A stretch of 64,000 nucleotides of DNA from Lyophyllum atratum (taxonomy: Eukaryota > Basidiomycota > Agaricomycetes > Agaricales > Lyophyllaceae). A model generated the notes under the pieces. That model had not been told where the DNA came from and searched no databases. It saw only the letters and a list, made by a program, of their open reading frames with translations. A program made the position numbers and the translations under genes. The DNA lies in NCBI GenBank assembly GCA_014905825.1, contig JACGCN010000053.1:124001-188000 (forward strand). Reading direction: 5' to 3'. How positions within the stretch are numbered: the first letter of the stretch is position 1; each line of letters begins with the position of its first letter. Shown here piece by piece: positions 30,185 through 42,039 of this stretch.

Positions 30185-32937
30185 ATGTCCTCGTCCAAGA
30201 TATCCAAGAGGAAATCGCAATCCACCGTCACTTTGCACGATTTTTTCGACGCGGGGGCGCATTCTTCATTGAAAGCAAAAGGAAAACAGAAGGCAACCCC
30301 AGTACGCAACCAACGCCCGAAACAGAACCTCGTATCGCCAGAGAATGTCATAGTCATCGACTGTGATTCGGACAGCGAGCCTGAAGCGGTTCAATTGATT
30401 CGCAAGAAGCAGAAGCGCCGTCTAAGCGTTAGTTCTGGAGAGGTTGAATTCGTAGACAATGCAGCTGCCAATGTGCGGCGACCAGCCACCACCACAAGTA
30501 ACATGTCCCAGAACTCAAGGGAGTCACCGCCGCGCAAGGGAAAGAGCACCAAGCTTTCTACGCTACCTGATCGATCCACCTCTGCGCGGTTGAGCTTTGC
30601 ACCAGATTCCGCAACCCCAGAAGCGAAAGAAATGCCTGTCTTTCCATTTGGAGCTCCTACTTTGCTCCTCAATACTACCAGCGCCGCCACTACTTCGGCG
30701 AACTCCAATCCAACATCCAATGTTCTCGGGTTCGGATCGCCAACACTGTTGCTGGGATCTAACAATATACCAATACTCTCAAACCAGGGCGCATCCACTT
30801 CGTGCACACCAGCATCTGCAGAAGAAGGTCATTCTCCCGACGAAGGATTCATGATGGACCTTGGTATCCCGGCCGACGTCGCTGATGACTGGGGCACGGG
30901 CGACGACGAAACGGCGTTTACCCGTGAGCCAGATGAAGAGGAAGAGGAGGTCGAGGACATGTCAGTCGACGCTTCACCCATCGGCCCTGCTGATGATGTC
31001 ACCAAATGCCCGTCTTGCGATATGTCGCTCGACGGCTTCTCACACCTAGTAAGCACTGAACCACTGCCCTGACTCATAACAACTCAAGGAATCGTGATAG
31101 GAGCTCTCAAGGCATGTGAACGATTGTTTGGACTCTCAACGACCTGCAGATAAAATATCCTCGCCATCCGAAGGTCCCTCTGTCCCGGTAGCCAAACCCC
31201 TTCAGCCAATATCCACCCTTATACCCCCAAAACCACATGGTCCCATGCAGCTAATTAGCTGTGATGGTAAAACGAAGATACCTCCAGTCAATGGCAACGC
31301 CTTTTCTGTTCTCATGTCCTCGCACAAGGAAAATGAAGCATGGAAGGAGGCATCAACTGTGGAAGACCGCGATTTCCGTCCAAGTAAAAGCAACGGGCGT
31401 CGCAAGTCGCCATTTTACAAGGTCTTACAAGGCATGCCTATCGCTGTCGATGCATTCCGTTATGGCACCATTCCAGGTGTAAATGCATATTTCCTAACGT
31501 GAGCGCTCCCCATCTTTCGGTCTCATCCGATTTCTGACACTGTTTCTTTCTTCAGGCATGCCCATTCCGACCATTATACAAATCTGGCCTCAAACTGGAA
31601 GAGCGGTCCTATATACTGCTCTGAAGGCACCGCTAACCTCATCATTCACATGCTTTCTGTCGACCAAAAATGGGTACACCCTCTTCCGATGGATGTCCCA
31701 ACGGTAATTCCGAATACGGGCGGTGTCCATGTCACCCTCATCGAAGCAAATCATTGTCCTGGCTCTTGTCTTTTCTATTTTGAGGGCCCTCAGACGGTAA
31801 ATGCTGGAGACAGCGCCTTCAAATCGCCCTTTGTGGGGTCGACAAAGACGTTTCGATACCTTCACTGTGGCGATTTCAGGGCGTCCCCTCGGCATGTCCT
31901 GCACCCAGCCATCAAAGGCAAGAGGATCGACCATGTATACCTTGACACAACCTACCTGGACCCAAAGGTATTTGCGAATCCAATAACATGATATACTAAG
32001 CTCACTCGCTTGCGCACAGTATACATTTCCTTCCCAACCGCTTGTCATTTCTGCGTGTGCGGAGCTTGCTCGGAAGCTCGTTGCAGGCGAATCCATCACA
32101 GAGAACACAGCTTCAATGGATGTGTGGAGGACATCCGGAAACCCAGGCGCAAACTGGGCTAAGGTGGATAAGATGCTTATAGTCGTTGGGTACGCTGGTC
32201 ATGTCATCTTCTCTGGCAATTCTGACCTTTAGCAGGACATATTCCATCGGAAAGGAACGTATAGTTAAAGGTTCTTGCTCCTTACCTCTTCTTAGACGAT
32301 ATCTGATGTCTATTGCATAGCCATTGCTCATGCCTTGCAAACCAAGGTTTACTGTGATGCTCGTAAAACGGCCATACTCCGATGTCAGGCCGACGCCGAT
32401 CTCGACGCTCTATTGACATCAGACCCTCTAGAAGCTGGTGTTCACTTAGTCCCACTAGGAATGATAACATCTGACAAGCTTAAGACCTATGTTGAACGGT
32501 TCAAGGGCAAATTCACTAGGGCAGCGGGATTTAGACCCACAGGCTGGACGTACGTTAATTTTTCTGCCACTACAGCTTCCAACAGATTTAACGTGCATAA
32601 CAGATACACCCAACCCGCAGGCACCGACCAGATGCCTTCAGTCTCCTCGATCATTCTACGACCACATCGGGGTTTCAGCTATACTAGTCTGCGACCTGCA
32701 CGTAACTCGACACCATCCTTGCAACTCTTCCCAGTCCCATACTCTGAACACTCGTCCTTCTTTGAGCTGACGTGCTTCGCCATGTCGCTTAACTGGGGCA
32801 AGATGATAGCGACTGTAAACGTTGGGAGCGAGACTTCTCGAGGTAAAATGGCGAAGTGGGTATCCAAGTGGGAGGCGGAGCGGAAAAAGAGAGGTAAGGA
32901 TACAGTCGTACCATATAGACATGCCGAGTACTGGTGA
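30185..32937 (+). CDS. PSO2: DNA crosslink-repair nuclease PSO2/SNM1
   Basis: Metallo-beta-lactamase/beta-CASP nuclease for interstrand crosslink repair. The N-terminus ([13 protein letters not shown]) contains TVTLHDFF, resembling a PCNA-binding (PIP) box without the leading Gln. A UBZ4-type finger, [14 protein letters not shown] then ELSRHVNDC, is assembled across the intron ending near 31101. The nuclease core follows: [15 protein letters not shown] and, across the next intron, [11 protein letters not shown], the H-x-H-x-D-H metal site. Further metal ligands are the H of [13 protein letters not shown] and the D of LHCGDFRAS. The beta-CASP part includes [13 protein letters not shown] and [11 protein letters not shown], ending at YRHAEYW. 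Start 30185 is the first ATG. All metal-site residues seen are intact. Confidence 0.92.
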
Positions 32938-33283
32938 ATCAGTATTGGGTGAACTCTCTCATGCATATGATAAAAATGACTATCAGTTGAGCCTCCCGCG
33001 CTCGAAGACTGGGATCGCAACATCCCACATCTCCCAGAAGAAATGGCATTCTTATGCCATTGTCCGCTCCTATTTCGGTGGACTGTCTTCCTGGCATGAC
33101 GCGACTTCTCATTCACTCTCACGACGTTAAGGTTGTGGCACGGCATATTAACTGGCCTAGACATATTACGAGCATTGCGGACGGGCTTCCAGGATGCCGA
33201 GAGTTTTAGGGCATAGTTCAAGGGCGGCATACAAAGCATGTCATAATGCAAAATGAGAGGAAAAACGGTACAGTAGTCACCGT
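32938..33283. other. Convergent intergenic region PSO2 / RPS4
   Basis: 346 bp between two converging stop codons. No reading frame similar to a known protein and no repeat; it presumably holds both 3' untranslated regions. Confidence 0.6.
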
Positions 33284-34410
33284 CTATTGCAGCTCAGCGG
33301 CCTTCTGTTTTCTCCTGACATCCCTCTCCTCAGTGATCGAGAGCTTGGTACCCTTGCCCTTAGGCAATGATATCCAAGGCTTGATTCCCTCACCAATGAC
33401 GAAGATGTTAGTAATCCTAATCATAAGATCAGCATGCTGGGTCAAAAACTATAGACAACGTAGAAAACATACCGGGTAGCGAATGTCCGGTCCAGGGAAT
33501 CCTTGACGTGGACGATATCGAATCCTCCCATGTGCTTCTCCCGGTGCACAATGACACCCGCCCTGCCCATGTTACGTCCGCCAGTGACCATGACGATGTT
33601 CCCGGTGTCGAACTTGACAAAATCGATGATCTTGCCCTGCTCGAGGTCGAACTTGACGCTGTCGTTGACCTTGATGGCGGGATCGGGATAACGGATGGTG
33701 CGGCCGTCATGCGTCACGATGTATGGGACACCGCGGGCACCGATTGCGACACGTCGGACCTTGAGGAGTTTGTAGGTGGCCTCCTCGGGGGTGATGCGGT
33801 GGATGGTGAAACGGCCCTTGACATCGTAAAGGAGACGGAAGTGCTCGCCCGACTTCTCAATGGAGATGACATCTAAAATTCCCCCCCTCCAAGTCAGAAA
33901 TATCCTGTTTGAAACAGAGCAGCTCTACGGACCCATGAATCCAGCAGGGTAGGTCTCGTCGGTGCGAACCTTGTTGTCAATTTTGATGAGACGCTGTTTG
34001 ACGATAGCGGTGACTTCACGGCCAGTCAAGGCGTACTTCAGCCTGTTGCGCAGGAAGATCGTAAGGGGGAGGGATTCGCGGAGCTTGTGGGGACCGGAGG
34101 AGGGGTGAGGAGCCTGTCAAACGAGCAATTTTCAGCCTTCGAATTGGCCTATCCGCGCGACCGTTACATACGTAGGCACCGCTCAGCTTGTCAAGCATCC
34201 ATGACGAGGGTGCGGCGAGACGCTTCAAGTGCTTTCTGGGTCCTCGAACCTGGAAGAATACGATAATTCAGTATCTGCTGAAGTTTGGAGATTCAAGTCC
34301 CAAGGTCATCCGATGGCATGTTGACCCATCCAACGAATCTGACGCGCAAAACGCCATTGGCCGTGCAAAACTGGTTCCTTGGGACAAAATGAGTAGATCA
34401 CACATACCAT
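33284..34410 (-). CDS. RPS4: 40S ribosomal protein eS4
   Basis: Complete eS4: [20 protein letters not shown], then KLSGAY, the S4 RNA-binding region ([20 protein letters not shown]) and the KOW region ([20 protein letters not shown]), then [20 protein letters not shown]. The last exon gives [20 protein letters not shown] and ends AAELQ. The exon encoding VRGPRKHL begins after a CAG acceptor near 34256. The only suitable start is an ATG at 34408-34410 that is followed directly by the donor GTATGTG, so coding exon 1 consists of the start codon alone and intron 1 is about 150 nt. This layout is common in fungal ribosomal protein genes and can host splicing-dependent control. Confidence 0.94.
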
Positions 34411-34791
34411 TTTGTGGTGAAGGGTGCTTGAGGGGTCTTGAGGATGTCGGTGGGCCCGTTGACGAGGTACTTCGCTTGACCAGCACGGCAACTACGTGTG
34501 AATTTGGTGACATGTGACAGCTAACAAATTGTCACATATATAACGTCACATCACAAATTTAGCACTGCAGCCCGCTCCCTACACCCAATAATCATACTTT
34601 TCTCTCCATTATGTAGATTTCAAGTACAAGCAACGGGCACATATAATAAGTAAAGGAATTCCTCTGTCCCGAGATACAAGGTTTGGGTATGAACTCTATG
34701 ATAATCATTGCAAGTGAAGTTAGATGGAAATTGCGTCGTAGAGTATGCAGGTGAGGCTTGCGATGTCATAGTATAAGTTAATAATAGATGA
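34411..34791. other. Promoter of RPS4 and 3' region of the transporter gene
   Basis: 381 bp, AT-rich in places, without a coding signal. It lies upstream of RPS4 and downstream of the transporter gene, both on the minus strand. Confidence 0.5.
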
Positions 34792-36545
34792 CTATGATGC
34801 AACCATTGTCGTTGGGTAAGTTTGCCTGGTCCAAGTGGTGTCCGATGGATGGAATGTATCCGGCAAAGGGATGGTATCCGAAGGAGGTGAGTCTATTGAG
34901 GGCGGAGGGGATGGATACGAATCAACTGGAGAGCTTATCCGCGTATCTTTGATGGGTGATAGCTTGACATGCGTCATGGGGGAGGCTGTGGTTTTAACGG
35001 AGAGGTGGTGAATAGGTTGCTGGTATGGGTGAGATGGGACTGAATGAGGATGATGAAAGGTATGTGTGGTTGCTGATGTTGCGCTCCTCGGACGACCATA
35101 TGCCGAACCAAGACCCATGCTGGTAGACTCTGCTAGCGCAAACTCTGGGGGATAGTCGGACCCCGTCATCAACCGTGAATCCGATTTCGTCGTCGGTAAC
35201 ATCAAGTCCCGGGCCGCTTCAACCCTTCTCATCTTCTTCTCCCCTTTCTCCACGTCTGATTTAGCGTTGTTGTACATGTACAGGCCTGTGAATGTCATGA
35301 AGATTCCAAAGGCCTGGATAGGATGCACCCTTTGGTTGAACCACACGATGGCGATGCAAATCACCGCAACACGTTTGATGAGGGAGGCGATGGAGTATGT
35401 GACGGGGGATGTGGATGACAGAATGACAAAAGCAATTATGTTTTGTGCGAAGTTGACCGTGCCGTTCATAAAGATATAGTACGTTACAGAGTGTGGTGTT
35501 TCGTGGCCGCCCTTGGGATGCGTTACATGAGTCGGATCGGTGGCAGCGGAATACAGCAAGGGGAAGTCGTGATACAACCAAAGGGGAATCATTAAGACAA
35601 AGGCCATGCTAGATGCGTATAAAAGGAGGTTGAGCTTGTCAAGCTTATGCGACGATTGCGTCAAGCTCCCCCCATTCGAAGGCATGATCTTTTTGAAGAA
35701 GATATTGGAGCTGACGAAGACTAGAGCGGATCCAAAGGCGCACAGCAAACCTATCGCGTTTGAGGCCGACATGTCGAAGGAACAAGCCAACATGACGCCA
35801 ACGGTCAAAGGTAGGAGTGATATGTATGTCTTGCTCGAATAGCTTACACCAAAGAGAAGAGCGTATGCTGCGACCGTGAATAAAGGAGAGAGTGCCTATT
35901 TCCATAATGAGCAACTAAAGACACTCTCAAAGGGCTTGACGAAAATTCTACCTTTATCGTGTGTACGGTGCTAACGGGTATCCGTGAGATGGCAATGCTG
36001 GAGAACATATGGCCAACGACCTGGAACATCCCCATCGGTAATGTGGTATGGATGATTGCTTTCGTCGGCGCCCGAAATTTAGAAAATCGGACAAGAGGGG
36101 TCATGAAGAGGAGGCAATAAAAGCCAACGAAAGCGAACTGGATGAACGTCAGGGTGACGGGATAGCGGAACTGGGTGAGAATCGCCTTCCCGGTGTTCGA
36201 CGATAGTGCCGACGTCGAGTACCAGAGGATACATAGGAGAATGAACACGCTCGTCGAGGACGCTGGAGGTGCAGTGGTCAACGAAGGCTTCGGGGACATG
36301 GGATGAGACCGGCTCGTCCGGGCGTTCCAGTAGCGAAGGATGAAGGACTTCACGCGGGAATAATAGATAGCAGAGGTTGATATGATGCTTTTCGAGGGGT
36401 ATCTATCGTCCAACCCGAAGCTGTTTCCATGAGATGGGGGTACCCGTGCGTCGATGCCCCATATTGAGTTGCTAGCTCGATTATTTCCATTGGATGGGTA
36501 TGAAAGTTGAGGATCAAAAGCATGAACAGAGGGTTTATGTGGCAT
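34792..36545 (-). CDS. Triose-phosphate/nucleotide-sugar transporter family protein, SLY41-like
   Basis: DMT-superfamily (TPT domain) membrane protein in three exons, start at 36545 (MPHKPSVHAFDP). A hydrophilic N-tail of about 90 residues is followed by roughly ten membrane spans, including FILLCILWYSTSALSSNTGK, FIQFAFVGFYCLLFMTPLV, GMFQVVGHMFSSIAISRIPV and ISLLPLTVGVMLACSFDM. The motifs VSTVHTIKALSPLFTVAAY and PVTYSIASLIKRVAVICIAI with FNQRVHPIQAFGIFMTFTGL are diagnostic of the SLY41 branch. The C-tail is long, Ser/Pro/His-rich and cytosolic by prediction. Yeast Sly41 acts in ER-Golgi traffic as a suppressor of Ypt1 loss; the transported molecule is unknown. Confidence 0.85.
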
Positions 36546-37137
36546 GGTGAGGTCGCGGAGGTGGTGAAGTCAACGTACAGTCTATGTAGTTAAAGCATGC
36601 ACACCAAAAGATGGGATGGCAGGCGGGGTCAGATTTCAAGGGCGTGACATGGCTTTTGTGACCAGGTCCATCATATCGGCATGGCTGTGAAATCTCCTTG
36701 ATGCTCCCAGCCCAAAACACCCGTTGCCAACCGCATCTTCCTCTACTATGTAAGTACAAAATTCTCCTGGCCCATTCTTATCTGCATCTCTATGTACTTA
36801 ACATTTAGTGATCTGCTGCCACTGACTTCAGTCATCAAATCAAGGAGAAGTTGTTCCTGAAGGACCTCCGCAGACGCTTATGCGGCAGAAGCCTCTGTTC
36901 CATATGTGCTTGAATAAAATGCATCATACGCAGGGACGGCGCGCTGGGACGGCCTCTTCCGACTTGAAACGTGTGTGAACATCCCAGAATCTAGAATTTC
37001 TTCACTCGACCTGAGTTCAAGCCTTATCTTATCAGATCACTTCATCTTGGCATTCCAGCTCTGAATCCGTGTGACTTGAACGTTCTACTACTAGTTGTGC
37101 TCAACATCACGCACCTTTCGATACACAGCAGCTTACC
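36546..37137. promoter_or_regulatory. Divergent promoter region, SLY41-like / SFH5
   Basis: 592 bp between divergent starts. No gene, repeat or strong TATA element found; it presumably holds two promoters. Confidence 0.5.
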
Positions 37138-38791
37138 ATGGCAGAAGTAACAATGGCAGCCGCTCCTGCACTTGCGAATGCGCCTGTGTTGACGTCGTCT
37201 ATGAGCTCTGAGCCTGCGACATCCACCGAAGCTGCCACCGATTCTAAGCTGTCCAATGATTCTACCTCGCGTGCTGCAGGCCCAGCATCTATCTCTGAGT
37301 CTAATACCACTTCTCAACCCATTCCCACTGCTACGATTAACACAGAGCCAACGAAGGCGCTGACCGCTGCTCCACCTGAGCCAGGCGCGATACCAACCAT
37401 TGTCGCAGCTCCCTCAACCGCCAATGTTGAGGCAACTCCGGCTATTCCCTCTGAACCTACACCAGCAGCAGTCCCCCACACCGCAACACAACCCGGCCCC
37501 ACACCTGTCGCTACGGCTCCCCCGACGAGTACAACGCCCGCCACCACCTCGCCAGCTACTGATACGAAGACTGCGACTACCCCTGCGGCACAGCCCGCAG
37601 CCAAAGAACGGGGAGAAGCCGAAGCTCCAGAACCACAGAATGCCCTGACGGAACGATTTACTGAAGCGGAGTGGGCAGCCCTGAAGGAATTTAGGGTCAG
37701 TATCTATCGGGGATCTGTATGACATCCCTGAACATCAACGCGTTATCATAGGCTGTTCTGCCTCAGATCTTCGCGGATGGCTTCCCTGACGATCCCAAGG
37801 CCAAGAATAAGCCCATGACGTTCTGGGGCGTTCACATTGACCCCAATCAACCCCGGGATGCACGAGTTAGCGTCGTGCTCATGAAGTTTCTTCGAGCAAG
37901 GTAAGCATCACGTTTCTCGTCCCATCGTAAGGTATCTGAATCACCATCGCTTTAGGAACCTAAGCGTCAGCGATGCCCGTGAAATGCTGGTTTCCACCTT
38001 CAGATGGCGCACTTCGATCGATATCGACGCACTCATGAAGGAGGAATTCCCAGAAGATGTGTTCGAGAATGTTGGGCGCATCTTCGGACGTGATAAAGAG
38101 GGTAGACCAGTTGTGTGGGTGCTTGACTGCTGATGCACTTTACTGCCGATGCACTTCTAACGACATGCTTGCCTTGATTAGATGTAACATGTATGGCGGG
38201 AAGAATATCTCCCAGGTCTTCAGTGATGTTGAAAGGTTTATTCGGTAAGCCACTGGAAAGGCAGTTCTAACGCATGAGGGGCTGAGTATATTTACGTAGC
38301 TGGCGTGTCGCCCTTCAAGAGAAGAGCGTTTCCATGCTCGACTTCACCGAAATTGACCAAACAGTTCAAATTCATGGTGGGTGGAACACGCCTTTGCCTC
38401 CCCTACTTCTCACATTTGACTGTCGTTCATCAGACTATCTTGGTGTAAGCATAACGAGCCGGGATGCAAACTCCAAAAGGGCTGCGTCCGAAGCTACCAA
38501 CATCTTCCAGAGTCATTATCCAGAATTGCTGGTAAGCCATTATCACGCTGCCTTCTCTTCAAAGGAATCTAGATTGATTACTGGGGCACATAGTACAAGA
38601 AATTTTTCGTCAATGTCCCAACCCTCATGAACTGGATCTTCTGGGCCTTCAAACCCCTTATACCAGCGGCAACCTTGGCGAAGATGTCTATGGTGGGAAC
38701 TGGCCATCACGCGCTCAGGAAGGCTCTCTTACCAATTATCGACGCTCGGGAACTGCCTACAAACTACGGAGGCGATGCTCAAGGATTATAG
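37138..38791 (+). CDS. SFH5: Sec14-like phosphatidylinositol transfer protein SFH5
   Basis: CRAL-TRIO protein. A long Ala/Pro/Thr-rich N-terminus (residues 1-160) is followed by ERFTEAEWAALKEFR, the signature of SFH5 proteins. The CRAL-TRIO-N helices follow (VSVVLMKFLRARNLSVSDAR, EMLVSTFRWRTSIDIDALMK) and the lipid-binding lobe (FENVGRIFGRDKEGRPVVCN, SITSRDANSKRAASEATNIF, FFVNVPTLMNWIFWAFKPLI). The end is NYGGDAQGL with stop at 38789-38791. Six to seven exons with short introns. In yeast Sfh5 exchanges phosphatidylinositol and can bind haem; in this protein the haem ligands were not checked. Location: cytosol and ER or plasma-membrane contact sites by family. Confidence 0.88.
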
Positions 38792-39102
38792 TTGAAAGCC
38801 TTAGTTTGCATGTTATGAAGATACCAATGGACTGACTTTTTCTCATCCACACCCAATGCTGTATATTTGACACTCCTCCGTCAGTCCATTTACGACTCTA
38901 CTCTTCTGCTTTTTGAATACATGATATCTTGATCAACGGGATCATGCTACGCGGCAAAAATCAACCATAGAATATTTGAGACGTCCTTCCTCGTACATCT
39001 AACTACCATGTTACCAGAAATCCATCCTGTCAGGTTGTTCCCAGCACCTCGATAAAGAGATGAAGAACTCTCTGAGTATAAGAAGTAGATCCATAGGAAC
39101 AT
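38792..39102. other. Convergent intergenic region
   Basis: 311 bp between the SFH5 stop and the F-box-like gene's stop. No coding or repeat signal seen; likely overlapping 3' ends. Confidence 0.55.
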
Positions 39103-40442
39103 TCATGATAAGACAGATGTGTCCAATGGCGCACGACCATACGGCACTATGATTGCCCTATTGGGGTATCCGACGCGGCATTCAAAGGTAACGCCCCTCT
39201 CACTGGCCGCGCGTTTCGTGCTCTCCGCCTGCGCTTTATCCCAGTCCGGCGCTCCTGCCCAGGTCACGCTAACGGTTTCCCACATAGTCATTTTCACTGC
39301 TTTCGTCACGTCTTCAAAAGACATCCCCAGAGATGCAGTCCGGATAATGATGGAGCCGTGCACAGCAGTATTACCAACGCGAGGGCGTGCGGGAGCCTTC
39401 CTTGCGATAGCGAGAGCGCTGACACAGTCACCGTTGGTATAGAGGTGCTCAAGGGCACCCATGGCCGGCATGGCAGCGTCTATGGCGCGCTCTTCTTCGT
39501 CTGTGATGCGGTGGATGGTGGATTCTAGAACAACAAGGCGAGAAAGCGTTGGCGCCACGGCATTCAAAAAAGAGAGGAAGTCACAATTTGGAACATCCTT
39601 CACGTTCGTGAGGCGGAGCTCTTTCAGATAAGCAGTAGGACCAGATGCGAAGAGCATGAGTTGGGGACCGGTAATCTTCGCTCCTTCCAGTGTCAGATTC
39701 CTGATTTTGCACGCGAGACGAGATGGCGGGGGAGCACTGCATGACGACGGAAGGTTGGAAAGCTGAAGGCATGGATGCTGAACAACACTTACTCGGGCGT
39801 TTGACGCGTATCCCTCCAGCTCATCAATCCCAGTGATTCGAGTTGCTCCCAATCAGCGATGCACGTCTGCACTTCGTCCATGCTGAGAGCATGTCCGCGA
39901 GAAAATCGCGTGGTGCCGTTCCTGAATTTGAATTTGCAAACGCGTACCTTGCGCAACTTTTGGAGCAAGCGTACAAGGTCTCGTGCAATCGACGCATGAA
40001 TAGATGAGAAGTCGACCGTTTCAACCGAAGTCGCATGGGTCAAAATGGTCAAGACTGCGTGCCATTTATCCAGACTGGCCTCCCCGGAAGGATCTATGAA
40101 GCCTTCGTGTACCCATGGGCTGAATATTCGTATGGCTGCTGCTCGCTCCGGCCTTAATTCAAGAGCACGTGCGACGGCAACCACTCCGGGTTTGTCTTCA
40201 TCATCGATTTCGTCAAAACCTGCGACGGCAAGGTCCAGGACAAGGGCCCATGACTTGCAGACCAGGCCAAATGATAGCAATGCCTTACGCCAACCCTTGG
40301 GTTTGCCTCCCAGAGCGAGCTTGACGATAGAACATAGAAGCCAAGAAGGAAGTGAAGGGAATTGTTGCTGCCGGCGGGGAAAAGGGACGATCCGGACTGA
40401 GTGTGCATGAATGGGTGCTAGGAGAGTGTTCAAGTCTATCAT
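39103..40442 (-). CDS. F-box/LRR-like protein of unknown function
   Basis: Two exons, start at 40442 (MIDLNTLLAPIHAHSVRIV), a 56-nt intron ending CATGCAG|TGCTCC near 39736, stop at 39103. The N-terminal part (LPSWLLCSIVKLALGG, then FGLVCKSWALVLDLAVAGF) has the shape of a basidiomycete F-box-like motif. The rest alternates leucine-rich strands (IRNLTLEGAKITGPQLMLFA, LKELRLTNVKDVPNCDFLSF, LSRLVVLESTIHRITDEEER). This class is abundant and lineage-specific in Agaricomycetes and presumably provides substrate receptors of SCF ligases, but no target can be named. A decayed relative lies about 1 kb to the right. Confidence 0.72.
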
Positions 40443-41361
40443 GCCATAGGCAGACAGCGGAGTCCGATGGAAAGGCTGCGAAGTGTTGAGGGTGATGACA
40501 ATGGATCGATGGGTCGAGTTACAAGGGTACGCAAAGTCATAAGCGATACGGACTTCGCGCAACTGTTCGGCTTCAAATTTCGAGTGTGGGACGAGGGTAC
40601 AGCGATTATACCGCTCGTCGCTTCTGTCAATGAGCTCGAAAACAAAAGTGCAAACAGGCCGAGCTGCGCCTGTCAATAGCCTTTTGCTGGACTGGGCTGC
40701 ATCACATCGACGTATAAGAGCTTCTCGATGGGTGGTCTGGGATCCTCGTGGTGTCCTAAACCTAGTTGTTGGAGTCACCCAATCTTCTATTCTCTAGTTG
40801 CCAATCATGAGCTAAATGAATCATGAATGATACATAGGTCGTACCAGGGTGCTTAGTCGCTCAGAGGGCTTATGAACGATGAGGAGCCGAATGCCTGAGA
40901 AATGGAAGCTGGCCTCGTCTTCAAGAACGAAGGAGATGATGCAGCTAGGGCTGCCTCCGACTTCAGCAGAGACGAGATACGTGTTGTAGCTGAACCAATA
41001 ATTATCCATGTAGAACCATCGTGCCAACAACTATCTTTAGCAATATTGGAGTACTCGCGGGGAATGCCGATGAGGGAGGTGGCAACATGATGTCGATGGG
41101 AGAGAATTAGTGAGGCGATGCATATGACATTGATAGGCGTCATCACCGTATCTCATCAGATAAGATTGCGTACTTGCCCTTCACAATATCTCAAGTGAGC
41201 TGAATTCTAGGCTGGGGCAAGGAGGGGCAAGGTAGCATAAGTAAACAGGCTTAAGCTTCAACATCGAGCCAGCCTCCACCACAGAATATGTAAGTATGTA
41301 TCTCGAAAGGCACCGCGACACATAATTTTCGCCCAAAGGAAAATAACTCGCCTTCGACATC
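40443..41361. other. Region without a supported gene
   Basis: 919 bp. The minus strand has two overlapping frames between about 40820 and 41146 (starting MMTPINVICIASLIL, and a second with RWFYMDNYWFSYNTYLVSAE) that could be joined only by a frame change. I recognise neither. The right part (41160-41360) shows nothing. Confidence 0.45.
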
Positions 41362-41815
41362 TCATAACGATTCCCCTTTCCTGGGCTGTCTTTTCGCTCT
41401 CTCCAACAAAGCCTCGTCCACTAAGATACCGTAGATCACCTCATCCTCATCGAGCCCCTTCGCCGCCTCCAGGGTCAGCCCTTCGGCGCCAAGATCAGAG
41501 ACCCGCAGAATTGTAGCCCAAGAGCGTTCGCCAAGTGCCTGTCTCATTGACGTGCTTTTGAGCAATGGTTAGGGCGCGGACATGGTTTCCCTGCGGAAAA
41601 AGATAGTCCAGTGCTAACGTTTCGGGCATAACAACGCCAATAGCGATCTCTTCTTCTGATAAGCAGGAGGCAGAAGTACAGTATGTACGAGACCATGGTC
41701 CATGAACCCCAGTCATGACGACCCCACTTCCGCCTCCAGTAATTCGCATTTCCTGAAGGGAGCGCTTCGAGTACATCGGCGAGCTTGTGATCATTGAAAA
41801 GATTTGGCACGTTCC
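41362..41815 (-). pseudogene. Decayed paralogue of the F-box/LRR-like gene (C-terminal part)
   Basis: Three short segments in three frames align in order with the intact gene at 39103-40442. NVPNLFNDHKLADVLEAL matches KDVPNCDFLSFLNAVAPTL. LSEEEIAIGVVMPETLALDY and LFPQGNHVRALTIAQK match DEEERAIDAAMPAMGALEH and LYTNGDCVSALAIARK. ATILRVSDLGAEGLTLEAAK matches SIIIRTASLGMSFEDVTKAV. No GT-AG introns that would join all three were found, so I read it as a frameshifted relic. The upstream half is not recognisable, and it abuts the RPL43 promoter. Confidence 0.6.
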
Positions 41816-42039
41816 CTTGGGTGGACCGCGCGGCGCGGCTTGACAGAAGCTGGCGTAGTTTGGATCTGTTGTGCAGATGTTTCCAGGATAAGCACGGATA
41901 AGCTTCGCGTCACACGTGTCTGCAGTGGCTGAAGCAACTGTACAGTTCTCGGCAACTCGCTGGAGGATTCTCACGCAATAGACCAAATTATCGTCACGAT
42001 CAGCAACGCCGACACCTCCAAACCGCAAAGCCCCTCAAG

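Noticed and set aside
34256..34407. Possible snoRNA inside RPS4 intron 1
   Set aside because: No C/D or H/ACA box pair in convincing positions.
40820..41146. Two overlapping minus-strand frames with hydrophobic and aromatic segments
   Set aside because: No recognisable family, no GT-AG intron found to join them, and no orthology cue; listed only as a gene-free region.
41495..42028. 177-residue minus-strand frame starting MRFGGVGVADRDD
   Set aside because: Its start is 12 bp from the RPL43 start codon, inside that gene's 5' region. Only the inner part resembles the F-box/LRR-like relic, which needs other frames as well.
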